Positions 36,669-49,420 of a DNA stretch of 64,000 nucleotides are shown here, in pieces. Position 1 is the first letter of the stretch. Every line of letters begins with the position of its first letter. The notes under the pieces are model-generated. The model saw only the letters and a list, made by a program, of their open reading frames with translations. It was not told the origin of the DNA and did no database searches. The DNA lies in contig CM072335.1 in assembly GCA_036874045.1 (NCBI GenBank), forward strand, positions 21,583,501 through 21,647,500, read 5' to 3'. The stretch is from Cymodocea nodosa. Its lineage: Eukaryota; Streptophyta; Magnoliopsida; Alismatales; Cymodoceaceae. The translations under genes and the position numbers were made by a program.

Positions 36669-37778
36669 GGTGTGTCTATGGATTGGGCCTGTTTTGTTTC
36701 GGGCCGGAACAGGCCTTAGTAGTGTGTGGGCTCGAGGTGTTGATCGGCCTTTTCATGCTGTTAATTTCACATTGTTGGAGTATACGAAGGTTTCATGAAT
36801 CATGCGGTTTTGAAAGGTAGAAATTCAGCATATGATAATAAATGCATGTAAATGATCATGAAATGTATGTTAATGCAAGATATGTTTGTTTTCTTTTTGG
36901 ATTAGATATGCACGAGATGTTCAATCTTGCAGAATTGTGTAATTTCGAATTCCACCGTCAAGTTTAAAGAAGCTGGATTTGGCACAACACTCAAATGTTA
37001 CAGTTGATGAGCTCTTTAATTCTTATTATCAATATTAAAGGATGGAAAAATTTTCCAAACTACAGATCTACCATAAAAATATCATAAATATCGAAAATTT
37101 TTGTAAAATTACAGTGAAGCACAATTATAATCTTTCTTTTTAGAAGTTTATGTTACCAAGGAGGTATGTATCTGTATACTTAAAAAGTGATAGCAAATAA
37201 AATAAGAAAAGTAGGAAAAAACTTGAGAAATAAAAGATAGAGGAAAGAAAATTATATTCTACAATATGTTAAATTTATATTAACATTGTAATGTATACTT
37301 ATCATAATTTTTTAATAACTTTTTTATAATTTTCGACTCTTTCTAGACACACAAACGGAACCCTAAGATTGCATTGGATGAGTTTTGCATAAAAGGATTT
37401 GTTTTCTGAAAGCGGTTACTTCCGATGACAGCAGCAACTCTAAAATCTTTTGGATCGCCGGCCTTGCTTTTGTCGAAGGCATGACCCAAGAGAAGCTTTG
37501 AGGAGATGCTGCCGACAGAATCGAGGTTACCGGAGGCTTGCCTCTTATGAACTCTTGAAACATTTCTCCCAAAGAATAAATACACAAGTGATGCAATACT
37601 GTTTTTTCGAAGACTCAAAGTTGCGAACAAGGAGAAGTCATCTCCTCAAACTAGAGATCAAAACATGGAGGAGGAGGAGGAGGAGGAGGAGGACATGATA
37701 CTCGTCTACAACAGTATACAAATTCAAAAGCCTGCAGTGGAATGATTAATGCATAAAACAAATTCTGCTTTGGTATCT
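36669..37778. other. Intergenic region between HSP70-like and BAHD genes
   Basis: The two coding regions converge here, so this includes both 3' flanks. Frames on the - strand at 37343-37630 have no domain I recognise. A GGA trinucleotide tract lies at 37673-37693, probably in or near the BAHD 3' UTR. Confidence 0.45.
37673..37693. repeat. (GGA)n microsatellite
   Basis: Seven uninterrupted GGA units on the + strand (TCC on the BAHD coding strand), about 90 bp past the BAHD stop codon. Confidence 0.9.
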
Positions 37779-39273
37779 CTACTCCACACGCTGATCCATG
37801 CCATCTTCCTTGCCAATCTTCTCTTTTGTTTCCACTTGAGGCTTCCCACCTTCGTAGGCGTCGCCGCAGTCCATGTCCTCGTAGAAGTACTTGATGAACT
37901 GAGGCATGATGTCGTCCTCGAAGTTTGCAATCACCTGCACGCCGTCGAATCCTGGGACTCTCCCGGCGTACATGCCGCCGGGACGCGGGATCCATGCGCG
38001 GCCGGTGTAAGCCGGGCACCCCCACCCGAAGTCGGCGTCGTAGATGGGCAACCTCATCCAGTTCACGGCAATGAACTCCGTCGGCTGCAGCGGCGGCCAG
38101 TCCCTAGTGCCGTCCCGCACCTCCAAGAAGTCGATCAGGGACCGCACGTACCGGTCGGTCAGCCCAAACTTCGAGTCCTCGATGCGCTTCGCCACCTCGT
38201 CCAGGTCGAGCGTGAGGAGGTCCTCGGAGGTTAGCATGGCCGTTAGGTGGACGATGACGTTGCCTTGGAAGTATGGGGAGAGGGGCGGGTCCAAGGCCGC
38301 CTTCGCGTTGGCGAGTATTCGGAGACGGGTGGTTTGGTCCGGCGACAGTTTGCGAGCCTTAGTGATGCATCGCCACGCATGCGACACGAGGGCGGAGAAG
38401 GTCGTGGCGGCCGTGGTCTTACCGCATGCTCTCTCTTTGAGTCTTGCCACCTGCTCTTTGGTGACACGCAGCGTGACGGTGCTGGCGGGGGGAGGGGTTC
38501 CAGACGTCTGCTCGACGGGTGGCATGCGGTACTCGTCGTGGCCGTATTCGACAAGCGGAGGGGATCGAGCGCGGAGGGCGGTGCGGTCAACAACCGGCGG
38601 TGGGATCGTCGCCGGATCAACTCCTCTGGTGATGTCTGCCCAGGAGTTGAACAGGCGGAGCGAGTTGGAACCGTCTCCTACTCTGTGGTGGACCTTCGTC
38701 GCAATCACGACTCCACCGCATTTGAATCTCGTCAGCTGCAAGCCCAAAGATCTATCGATAATTATAAGATTTCGATTTATAAACCAGCACAAGTGGTGGT
38801 CCTTTTTGTTTTCGTGAGTTTCCCACCTGACACAAGATCATAGGACAGGGCGGATCGGCGGACGCGGCGAAGGGCACGAGGAGATCATTGATCTCCTTGC
38901 TGGGGGAGAAATCCCCAAACTCCTCGATGGTCAACCCGCAGGAGGCCTCGACGAAGGGCACGCCCTCGCCGTTGCAGTTGATCTCCAGCCTCCCGTCTCC
39001 GTCGACTCCAAGCCTGCCGGCGTAGGGATAGAACACGCCGAGGACCTTCGCCAGCGACGCCTTGATGGCGTCGGTGGCGAAGAAGGCCTCGTCCTGGTTG
39101 GTGTTGTTGTAGACGTATATGATGGGCGTGAAGTTCCTGTAGTTCCTGACGAGGTCGATGTTGGAGAGCCAGATGGCGTGCCTCGGAGTCTCCACCGCCG
39201 GCTTGACCACGGAGGAGCTCACGATGTCCACCTTTCTCTGTGTCGTGGCACGACGGCCCGTCGTCTCCTCCAT
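37779..39273 (-). CDS. BAHD acyltransferase, hydroxycinnamoyltransferase (HCT)-like
   Basis: Transfers an acyl group from an acyl-CoA to an alcohol or amine acceptor in the cytosol. Two exons: 38827-39273 and 37779-38735, joined in phase 0 by a 91-bp GT-AG intron (donor GTGGGA, acceptor TTGCAG); 467 residues, slightly longer than the usual 430-450. The HXXXD catalytic motif is at 166-170 within VHHRVGDG, and the structural DFGWG motif is at 384-388. The N-terminus (VKPAVETPRHAIWLSNIDLV), FYPYAGRLG, and GRLEINCNGEGVPFVEA resemble the HCT/HST and spermidine hydroxycinnamoyltransferase clade. The C-terminal about 25 residues are Lys/Glu-rich beyond the normal end (FIKYFYEDM). The sequence around DFGWG (CPAYTGRAW) is unlike that of typical HCT, so the substrate is unknown. 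GC-rich exons, no disruption. Confidence 0.93.
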
Positions 39274-39350
39274 TCGAGTATCTGAACTTCCGAAGAGCTA
39301 CGATCGACTGGTATGCGTCTAGGAGATAGAAGGGCAGAGACGCAGAGTGA

Positions 39351-39360
39351 TGTATATAAG
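39351..39360 (-). promoter_or_regulatory. TATA box candidate for the BAHD gene
   Basis: The - strand reads CTTATATACA, about 80 bases before the ATG at 39273, a normal spacing for a leader of 45-50 bases. Confidence 0.6.
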
Positions 39361-39626
39361 GACGATCGATCAGAAATGGATGTGGTAGGTAGGAAACTCG
39401 AGAGATCCGTAGCTTGATTTTCTTCGAAGAGTTCAAATTTTACAATAATAGAAGAGTATTTGACTATTTTGCGCGCGCGTGGTAGGTTGTAATTTACGTG
39501 GCTGAGAAGCGCAGGGAAGAAGTGCACGGGTCCACGGCTTCGACTTAAGAGGAAGACGACAGAAACTTTTATGGCCTAGCCGGTAATCAATCTACCCACC
39601 ACCGTTGTTTATTCCCCCGAGATCAA

Positions 39627-39840
39627 TACTTTCGTATATGTAAGTCGGCCACGTCGGCACAACACGTTCGAGAAGTCATTGGGTCGTGCCCGTGACCTAA
39701 GTATATTTCGTTACCTATCTGTTTGTGCATCCATAAAGTTTTAAGAAAGTTACAGAAAATTATAAAAAATTATTAAAAAATATAATATTTATGTACCAAA
39801 GTGACAAAAATATTGAGAACTTTTTCTTTTTGTTCCTTTG
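39627..39840. repeat. Direct repeat copy A (partner at 42151)
   Basis: Shares actttcgtatatgtaagt, cggccac, gttcgagaag, cattgggtc and gacctaag with 42151-42240, and then the start of the MITE-like element (tctgtttgtgcatc...). The shared stretch is about 170-200 bp and the copies are 2.5 kb apart. In this copy the MITE-like part is soon lost. Confidence 0.8.
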
Positions 39841-40735
39841 GTGTCTTTTAATTTTTCATATTTTCTTAAATTTTCTAAACAGGAAAATCAAATCTTAATC
39901 AAAAGTAATTAAAACATTAGAATCTAAATTAATTTTGAAGGTAATCTTTTTCCTTAATTTTAATTTATTATGACTTAGAAAATCATTTAATTAAACTTCA
40001 TAAATATTTAAATTTTCTATAAGTTTATTTATAATATAAATATTTAAGTCTCGTGGCTCGAAGTTACTTTATAATATCATTTAGAACTTAAGGATTTGAG
40101 AATTTTTTTCACTAAATATTTTTGTTCAAAATATTCTTCTTAATATTTTAAAGAATTTATTATATCTAGGAATCTAGAAAACATCTTACAAATACTTTCA
40201 TTATCATACATCTTAAAAAGTTTATATTTGTGAATTAATATATTAATCGTAGTCTATTTTACTTAAGAATTACCTTTATGTAAAATTTCTAATACATGTC
40301 ACACCTTATAAGTAGATTTATATGGTAACACTTTAATGAACTGATCATAATTCAATGTACAAAATAAAATATTTAAATCTTTTGTATTTAGAGTTTTATT
40401 TTCTTTTTTAGTAACTATCCAAGTATTATAAAGAGTAATTAACGAAGTGTATGATTTGGAAATCATAAATTATAACTTATGATCTATACTTTAAAGAAAG
40501 ATTATTATCTTATATTTCTAATATTCAAAATGAATTTCATCAAATAAAAGAAGACGGTTAAGATTTTAACATTCATATAAAAAAAAGTTACCATTTCTAA
40601 TAGTCATCTAACCTTAGATTTTTCAACCTATAAGATTTTAAATAAGTTGAGCTTAAAATCAATAAAGTTAAACCAAACTCTGATATTAATTGTATTAGTA
40701 TCAATTTTATATCAAAAACTATTAACTAGTCTTGA
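39841..40735. other. AT-rich, no gene
   Basis: No coding signal or recognisable element. Very AT-rich. Confidence 0.5.
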
Positions 40736-42150
40736 TACCAATTGTAGGATTGAAGTACTACACAAGAGGGAGGTGAATTGTGTTTTTTAACATTTTCACA
40801 CATAATCGAAACTTCAAAATTAAAACAAGTTGAGACATTGTTTTATTCAAATCTTTTTATTCAAGGTTTCAATTACAATATATAATTTAATTCTCCTTAG
40901 AAATTATAGATGTAATGATATAATGATACAATACTTAATCTAATCAATTTCATAATTACAAAATAGAAAAAACTAATTTAAGGAATTTAAAAACATTTTT
41001 CCTTGTTTGAGATTTTCCTTTTCTTCTTCTTCTTCTTCTTCTACAAATCTTTAGTGACAAATATATGACATTCTCCTTTTCATCGAAGTTGCTTCCTTCT
41101 GAGAGGTTTTCTCTTGAGAGGTGTGTTACTATAAGTATATTTCTTTAGGTGTGCAAGGATACTTTGATCAACGAGAATTCTATACTTTTTATAATTAGTT
41201 TTCATTTTATGCATATCTTCCACGTTCAATCTCCACTCTTGATGTCTTCTATTTTACTTTCAAATTCAAATTTTGAATTACACATGTTCTGGTCTACATT
41301 TTATTTTCGAATTTTCTTGAATTATTAATCTTGAATCATTTGAAAAATTTTCGGTAAAATAATTTCTTATCTAAAATTTTTCATCAAATGTAATAACAAA
41401 TTGTTATGTTAATACTAACTAAACACGTAAAACAAATAGACTTATAACTCAACACATTTAACTTAATAAGTTCAACATGTACCATACATGTGACATACTT
41501 CATTGAGTAAGGAGATAACTCAACGAATTAATTCTGTGACATTATAGATAACTCAACGAACCAATATATAAATGTTTAAACAATAACATATTTATCATGT
41601 ACAAGAATAATAACTTTATAAATTTATAACTTTAACCTAATACATTACCTTAGTGTTCAATATAGCAACTCAATATATGTAGTTATGTTAACTTGACAAG
41701 TTAAATATGTGTAATTTACGTGATATAGTATAACATTCATAAATTTTAAATTTAACATATGCATAAAGCTAACTTAATGAGTTTGTCCATAAAATTTAAC
41801 TTTTTGTTCACTAACTTAACAAGTTTACACGTAAACTTTTTACAAAAAGAACATTAATTCAACAAGTTATTTAACGTGCATTGTACATGATACATAAATA
41901 TGTAATAAACAAATGTATCATACTTTACATTAAAAACACATGTTAACTTAACATTTAGTTATATGAAATGTTAATATTAATTAACAACTTATTATTTAAC
42001 TTAGCATAATTTTAGATCTATTACATACAAGTATATAATATCAAATTTTTTTTATATCAATCAATGTTCTTAATTTTACTTTTACAAACAACATTAATTG
42101 ATAAAATATAATTACCCACGTTTTGAAAACATCATCAAAACATAATACTT
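40736..42150 (-). repeat. Probable LTR or LTR-like region with tandem taactcaac words
   Basis: Begins cttgataccaattgtagg, the complement of a tRNA-iMet-type primer site, followed by agagggaggtgaattg, a combination common at copia LTR borders. From about 41400 to 41900 it contains repeated ataactcaacga, aacttaacaagtt and aagttcaac words, the same short motif found in the long gypsy LTRs elsewhere in this window. A CTT/TTC tract is at about 41022-41042. A partner LTR and target duplication were not found, so the boundaries are approximate. Confidence 0.4.
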
Positions 42151-42360
42151 AATAACTTTCGTATATGTAAGTTAGCCACATTGACACAACATGTTCGAGA
42201 AGCCATTGGGTCATACTCGTGACCTAAGCATAGCTCATTATGGGTCTGTTTGTGCATCTAGAAAGTGACAGAAAAGAAAGTCTTAGAAAATGATCGAAAA
42301 GAAAATTGTAAAAAGTTATAGAAATTATATTATTTTTGTACTAGTAAGAAAGTGATAAAA
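42151..42360. repeat. Direct repeat copy B (partner at 39627)
   Basis: See the copy at 39627. Here the shared stretch leads into a complete MITE-like element starting at 42242. Confidence 0.8.
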
Positions 42361-42838
42361 ATATTCAAATGATAATAGAAAGTGAAAAAATAATAAAATG
42401 TAATAGAATATGAATGAATAACATAAAAATATTTTTAAACATCTCAAGTTTATGGAAAAATTAAAAATGGTTTCATTCTTCATAAGAATACATTATACAT
42501 TATGAGGTTAATATAAATTTAACATATTGTAAAAATTTATTATTATTATAATTATTAATTATTATTATTTTATATTTTTTTAACATACAAATTTAACAAA
42601 TTATATTTCCTTTTATTTTTTTCCCCTTCTTCCTTTTTTCCCTCACTTTCCATCACTTCCAAATCTTTTAGCTCGAGAAAGAAGAGAACTTTGATTTCTC
42701 TTATAAAACTTTCTTTGGAAATTGACAATGGAAAGTGACAAACAATTTCCATCACTTTTCGTCAAGCATAAATATATTATATTTTTTTGATACTTTTCCT
42801 TACTTTTAATTTCACCACTTTCCCTTGTACACAAACTC
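42242..42838. mobile_element. MITE-like element, copy 1 (about 597 bp)
   Basis: Nearly collinear with 46358-46955 and the same length. The ends form an imperfect inverted repeat: GGGTCTGTTTGTGCATC... on the left and ...TTGTACACAAACTC on the right. The word ctcatta occurs on both sides (42234-42240 and 42836-42842), which would fit an 8-bp hAT target duplication with the last base changed. The interior is AT-rich with a run of tta/att units and a T/C-rich tract; the frames in it are spurious. Confidence 0.7.
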
Positions 42839-42989
42839 ATTACATATGATATTGAATGAATTCTTAATTTTTAACGTATGTTAAAACTTTAAAAATATCA
42901 TCATTCAACTTAAATTTTTTTCATATAAAATATTTTCATTAATATTAAATACTTGTTTAGAAGTTGCACAAAATACTAAAATAATCAAT

Positions 42990-44470
42990 AAATCTTTAAT
43001 CATTAAAGATCAAATTGGAAATTTTAAATTTTTTTTTTTCTACTAATCAATTTTATTCATGTTAAGATATTCATTTCATAAATATTGATTATTAGTAAAA
43101 TTAAACGTATTTAATTCTTGCCTACAAATTACTCAAGAAGATGACGATCAATCTTTCTCATCTTTTAATAATCTTCAATATATCATCATTGATGATGATG
43201 ACATAGGAGATAAAACTTGTATCGTTCCTATTTCATATTTTAAAGTATATAAAGAAAATATTTTATTCAAATTATCTTTTACCATCTAAATAGTTAAATT
43301 AATTTGTACACCAAAACGTATTTGCATCTTATTTATTAATTTTAATTTAGTCCTAAGATCTAAACAAGCACTCAATACATATAATAAAGAAATATCATGC
43401 TAATACTTTAAAAAAAAAATTTCTTTCTTTGAACTATAGGTGAAAAAATCCAAGATTACCATATTTATCAAAAACTAATATAATTTCATATAGATAATGT
43501 AATGTATACATAGAAGTAGACTAATATACTTTAAATAATCTTACAATTGTATCATAAAATAATTATAAAAATTCAACAAAACACTTAATAATTTGAAATT
43601 CATATTCATTTAAACTTTTATCATAATCAATTAAATTATGATTATAATAAAATTTTATAGGTTGTTTATATGGAAGACAATTACTTAATATCGAATATAA
43701 AAAATTCTACTTATAAGAAACATTAAAAGTAAATTTGTTACAAAACAAACTAAATGAATCACACATATAATTAAATTTTATCTATCATCTACCAGAACTT
43801 GTAATATAGGATAATGAAAACCTAATATTTTTAATAAAATATTTTATTTTTGTAATTCCAACTTGAAATATAAGATTAATGATATGGCACATACATGTTT
43901 TATGAAATAAATCTACTTTTAAATAAAGCAATAATTGTAATATTATTTAAAGTATTATCAAAAGTAATACAAATTTCTTTATCTTTAATACAAAATTTTT
44001 ATAATTACTAAGAAATATTTTCAATAGCATGAGGTTAAGAAATTTTCTAAATCCTATTAATGTCTTTTGTAAAATCTAATTGTTATCGATATAATAAGTA
44101 GTAATAACAATATATCCTATCTTAATTTTACTTTTTTAAATATTAGATGTATAAATAATGTAAGTATTAGTAAAAGTCAACTTCAATAAGTTCTTGTTTA
44201 ATAATATTAAATCAATCAAGAATATCTTGTTTAGTAATATTCCTACATACATGCTTATATTATGGACAATATATTTGTAAAACATATTCATCAAAATATA
44301 AATTATCATCAAAGTTAATTAGTAAACTATTAACAATAAATCTAGCATGAAGTTTTTAACTTTTTTAAAATCATAATGCCATGTAAACATGCTACTCTTA
44401 GAAGTAAAACTAAATTGAGTTTGAATGCTTTTATTTTTATCATATTTTACAAATTTGACTTCATAAGTAA
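42990..44470 (-). pseudogene. Decayed Ac-like hAT transposase
   Basis: Reading the - strand from about 44450, blocks of a hAT transposase appear in order although stops and frame changes intervene: WHYDFKKVKNFMLD (about 44390-44340), a GYIVITTYYID-like stretch (44130-44080), IKDKEICITFDNTLNN (about 43990-43945), FHKTCMCHIINLIFQVGI (43900-43850), a CLPYKQ-like end of the WNST region (about 43690), and LDLRTKLKLINKM followed by MVKDNLNKIFSLY (43360-43240), which corresponds to the hAT dimerisation region. Highly AT-rich and long dead. The BED finger end was not found. Confidence 0.7.
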
Positions 44471-46357
44471 TTAAATATTAGTTAAGTAATTAAATTAAAT
44501 AGTTTAAAGATTGTAATTAAGTAATTTAATGGATTAATGATGTAATTGAAGTGATTAAATTATGTGATTTATGAATTAATTAAAATTAAATTATTAAATT
44601 AAGTAATTTAAATTATTTAGGGATTCCATTAAGTATTAAACGATTAAGGTTCACTTAAGTAATTAAATTAGGTGTTTTAAATCATTTTGAAGTGATTAAT
44701 TGATCAAGGGAAAGAAACAACTAGTTACAGAAAAAGAAGAAGAAGTCTAATAAGTTAAAATAGATACGGTCGACATAATAAATACAACTCGACGTCAACC
44801 ATTTATTAGATTTTAGAATAAGGTGTCAACAATATTAAAATAGATTCACATACATCCACTTATAAAAATACATAAAGATATAAATAAATCACAAGTACGA
44901 GAGTATGTTGAAATAATCTCATAACGAATAATAAAGATCTAACCTCAATTTATATATATTACTTCTCTCTATTTATTATTAGTTAATTTTAAATTAAAAT
45001 TTCACCCAATCGATTTCTTAAATTCCCACCGACCACACGAGAGAAATGGGAATCAAGGAGAAGTGAGGAGCATCGAAGGCATCACGTGCTGTCTTTCGAT
45101 AAAACAAATACTTTTATTTATTTTAATATTTAAATAAAAAATATAACTGCAAGTGTAATTTTGAGAAGTCAAACTTCGTCAATAATACAGTAAATATACC
45201 TCCACGTATAAAACGAACCTTTTGGTGGTTCTGCGGTGCAACTTGACTTTGTAATTAAATGCAACAGCTAAGGTGGAGGCGAAGTAGTCCAGATTTTTTA
45301 AATTTTTATTCACACGTATCGGTCAATTGAATAACGTCAAAATCAATAATAAAGAAAGAAGTTTATGGAAAATCAAGAATAAACAAAGCAGTTTATGGTG
45401 CATTGAAAGATTTGCATAAATTGTGCACCCACCCAATTAATCCCAATCAGGAGGACTCGACCTGGACTTTCCTTTCCTAATTATTGGGAAAAACTAGCAA
45501 ACCAAGCTTTATTATTTAGCCCACCAAAAAGTACAAATAATGATAAATGTATAATAATAATAAACAAACAAAAAAAATGAAATATGTATACATATAATAA
45601 AGAAGGAGGAGGAGGAAAGGAGACGCATATATACCCTCAAAGCCAATTACCCATAAAATTTTACTTAAGAAAACCAGCACAAAATCTCCCTAAAATTAAT
45701 CTTAGATCAAGACATAAAATGCCCACACAAAAGTTCACTTAATCTTAGCTCAAGCTCACTCAAAATCCTCTTAAAAATCTTTATCTTTTACCTTGAATGC
45801 TGACCGTCCAATATTTCAAATCCGACATTTGCTTCAATCCTAACCTTTCATTTCAAACCAAACATCTACTTAAAATCCTTCTGTACATCTTGATCCATCA
45901 TCCATTCTAGATCTAACGATTCACACCTTCCCTAAAATTTGTGTCCTACGTCCTCCCAAATCTCATCCAATGACTCCTACGTACATATCATTGTCTTCTC
46001 AGCATTGGATAAGGACAACCTAACCAATCATCTTGATCATTTATCCACACCCACACCCTTTCCTCTTGTTAAGCACTTCTTAAAACCCTCTCTCTTATTG
46101 CTTATAATAATAATGGTTTGTGTGCATACAACAGAAAGTTCAAAAAAGTAAGAAATGAAAATTCTAAAATATTCAAAAATTAGAATGCTAGAGAAAAAAA
46201 AAGTATCTATACACGTGACAAAAAATCAAGAAAGTCAAAGTTGAAGAGGATTTGTGTTTAATAGAACGTCAAAAATTATAATGTTTTGAAGGAGATTTGT
46301 ACCTCTCTCTCTCTTTAAGGATGGGTAGATGAAGTTGAGAAGACAAATGTCAATTAA
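44471..46357. other. AT-rich spacer, no gene
   Basis: About 44470-44700 is a low-complexity run of taattaaat-type words. 45000-46300 has ordinary AT-rich spacer with no domain in any frame. I see no RNA gene. Confidence 0.5.
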
Positions 46358-46955
46358 GGGTCCATTTGTGTATTTAAAAAGTAATAATAAAAAATATCAA
46401 AAAGTGGTGAAAAATAAAATTTATAGAAAGTTGCTAGAAAATATGATGTTTGTGTACTAATAAGAAAGTGACATAAATATTCAAAAAGTAATAGAAAGTA
46501 AAAAAATAATAAAATGTAATAAAATATAAATAAATAATATAAAAATATTTTTAAACATCTCAAGTTTATGAAAAAATTAAAAATATTTTCATTCCTCATA
46601 AGAATACATTATACATTATGAGGATAATATAAATTTAACATATTGTAAAAATTTATTATTATTATAATTATTCATTAATTATTATTATTATTTTTTTAAC
46701 ATACAAATTTAATAAATTACATTTTCTTTTATTTCTTTCTCTTCTTCCTTTTTTTCCCTCACTTTCCATTACTTTTAGACCTTCCAACTCAAGAAAGAGA
46801 ACAACTTTACTTTATTTTATAAAATTTTCTTTAGAAAGTAACAAATATTTTTCATCACTTTCTGTCAATTACAACACATTATATTTTCTTGCTAATTTCC
46901 TTTACTTTTCTTTTCACAACTTTTCCTTATTTTCTCTTGTGCACAAATCCTCTCT
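46358..46955. mobile_element. MITE-like element, copy 2 (about 598 bp)
   Basis: Same order of sequence as 42242-42838: agtgacataaatattca..., aaaatatttttaaacatctc, cataagaatacattatacat, a tta/att run, then the T/C-rich tract and cactttc words. Ends GGGTCCATTTGTGTA and ...TGCACAAATCCTC. The flanking bases taa (46355-46357) and taa (46956-46958) could be a 3-bp target duplication, so Harbinger/Tourist or hAT assignment is open. Confidence 0.7.
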
Positions 46956-46958
46956 TAA

Positions 46959-47939
46959 AAGGATTTCTTTCTTCATGGGTGGATTAGATTTCTTGAAGTC
47001 AAAGGTTGAGAATAGACTGAGGGAAATGAATTCAATGGTATTTATATAGAGGGAATTTTAAAATCCATTTTGAAGTTTCAAGGTAGCACAGATAGGGTTA
47101 GGGGACTTTCCCTAATTTTCCTATTTAGAGTTTCTAGATGGCACAAGGTCTCCCACTCAGCATCTAAAATGTATCTTTTATGTGTTCTCCATGTTTCTCC
47201 ACGTATTTGTGCATCTCCTTTCACTCTCCGTTGCCTCCTCCATCTAAATTTAACTTCTTAAACGTTTCAATAGCTCCTTCAATCCTCTATTACCTATATC
47301 TGTAAAATCTCTACACCTTTAGAAACTGACTCCACGGCAACTGGTTAAGTATCTTTCAAGGTGCAATAATTTAATTTACTCACTTTTCATTCCTTCAGAT
47401 ACGTATGCTCCCCTTAATTTTCTTCTGTGACGTTGAAATATGGGATTTATCATCGATAGTCTTTAAGGATCGAGCATGGATCACTTCTTTTCTATTATTT
47501 TACTTTTTCATTGGACTGGGGTTTGTCTAACGAGTAGGATTTCTTTCTTTCTTTCTTTCTTGTTGCATTTTGCGTTGATTTGTCTGCTACGTACTATTTA
47601 TTTTCTTATAATTAATTTTTACGTTTGTCTTGCCTTTTTATTTCTCTCCTTAATTAAAATAGGAGCCTTCAACAACCCTCGAGGAACATTATTAAATGTG
47701 TTCTTTTATGATTAGAGGGTCACAGATTGTACGAAGGGTTGGAATGGTGAGAATCTATGATATATGATTAAGAAACAAGGTGGAATAGGGTTTGCTGCAC
47801 TTTGAGAGAGGTAGTTATCTCCAATATTACAAACCAGAAATAACATTCTCTCCTTAATGCAACATTTAACCGGCATATATATATCCATATATTGTCCAAC
47901 AACTACTAACCAAATATCCGAGTACCGTTTAACCTCTAG
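46959..47939. other. Spacer, no supported gene
   Basis: Short frames on both strands have no recognisable domain. The right edge runs into the gypsy pol remnant. Confidence 0.45.
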
Positions 47940-49420
47940 CATCACTTCGTCGCTTTGGAAACCTTGTCCTCAAGATTAGGAAAAGTAGTTAGGAGTTGAT
48001 AATAATTTTCCTAAGTTGCTGTGATATCTCCTCGTCATCCTTCCATTACACAAGAACTTCAATTGTTGCCTCATTATTTTCCTCTTCATGCGTCTAGCTA
48101 GGAGCAAGAATGGTTCTTTTATCTCTGGTTGGATAGCAAACCAATATGGTTGTAGGCATAGTAGTTACTGGTAGACCGACTCTCTAGTGTACCTGTAAGA
48201 TGTGAAACACCAGATGTATTCTAAATTCTAATGATAACTTTAATTTGTATGCACTTGACCGACTCTTTCCATCACTTCAAAGGGCTCGTAATATCGAGGA
48301 GATAATTTCTGATTGCTGTAAGCTCCTACCGTTTATTATTTATATGATCGTAACTTTAGATAAACAAAATCACTTACTTCGAATGAGTCTTCTCTTCTTT
48401 GTTTGTCTACCATGTGCCTTATACATTGTTGAGCCTTGTGTAGATTTTTCTGCAATGTCTTCAAAATGATATCTTTATTTTGCAATCCTTTTTCTTTTTT
48501 TTTACCGCGGTGGTCTTCATGGCACCTAGAATAAAAGATAAAAGAGTAGGAGGATCTACCTCATATAACGCCTTGAAGGATATCATACCTGTAACACCAT
48601 GCCAAGTTGTATTATACCAATATTCCACCTGAGGAAGCTAGTATAACTGTTTTTTGGGCTATTAAAATGTGAAACAACGTAGGCATGTCTCTAAAGTCTG
48701 ATTGGGCATCTCAGATTGCCTATTTGATTGCAGGTGTTAAGTTGAAGATGTGCACAACTTGGACCCTTGCTATTGTAAGAGTTCTTTTCAAAAGTTACTT
48801 GTGAAAATCGTGTCCCTGTTACATACAATGGACTTTGGTATGTTATGCAACTTCACTATTGTTTTTACAAAGAAGTAAACATCTTTTGTGGTGTATACAT
48901 GGGTGCTTAAGGGACATAAAGTACACATACTTAGTGAAGCAATTTACGATAATCACGATGTTTGTTCTCTTGCTTAACAAGGGTAAGCCTTCTATGAAAT
49001 CTATTTTGATGTCAGTCCTCCATCTGTGTTGCGGAACTGATAATGGTTGCAACAATCTAGTTGACTTTTAAAGTGTCAAATTTGTTTCATTGACATATGT
49101 CACATTCTTAAATATATCGCTTCAGATCTTTTCTCCATCTTTTCCAATAAACATTATTTTTCATCTTTTGCACTGATTTTTGGTATCTAACATGCCCTAT
49201 CGTAGGGGAAGTATGAAATTCTCTGAGTAACTCCTATTTTAGTCGTGGCTCCTTAATAATTAATAATTTTCCTTTATAATAAAGTACACCATCCACTAAT
49301 GAATACTTGTCGCAGTCCAACTTCCCCTCCTACCACTAAGATTGGAGTTTATTATACACATTAGAGAATTTATGGATATCCTTTATGTTGGTTGTCAAAT
49401 CCGTCTAAGACAAAGTTTTC
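47940..49420 (-). mobile_element. Decayed Ty3/gypsy integrase and pol C-terminus
   Basis: On the - strand in gene order: DGVLYYKGKL (about 49285), an HHCC zinc-binding region with EFHTSPTIGH and CDICQ (49230-49100), LLQPLSVPQHRW then DFIEGLP (49055-48990), a residual VNCFTKYVYFMSL core (48950-48905), later PRYYEPFEVMERVG (about 48300-48250) and VFHI, and finally EVLV...W and LEDKV (48070-47950), the usual end of gypsy pol near the chromodomain position. Multiple stops and frame changes. No LTR was identified for it. Confidence 0.85.

Noticed and set aside
38044..38843. + strand frames of 257 and 198 codons opposite the BAHD gene
   Set aside because: Shadows; the - strand encodes a full acyltransferase with both signature motifs.
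47070..47715. Short + strand frames suggesting small genes
   Set aside because: No domain, no splice context, and placed in transposon-rich spacer.
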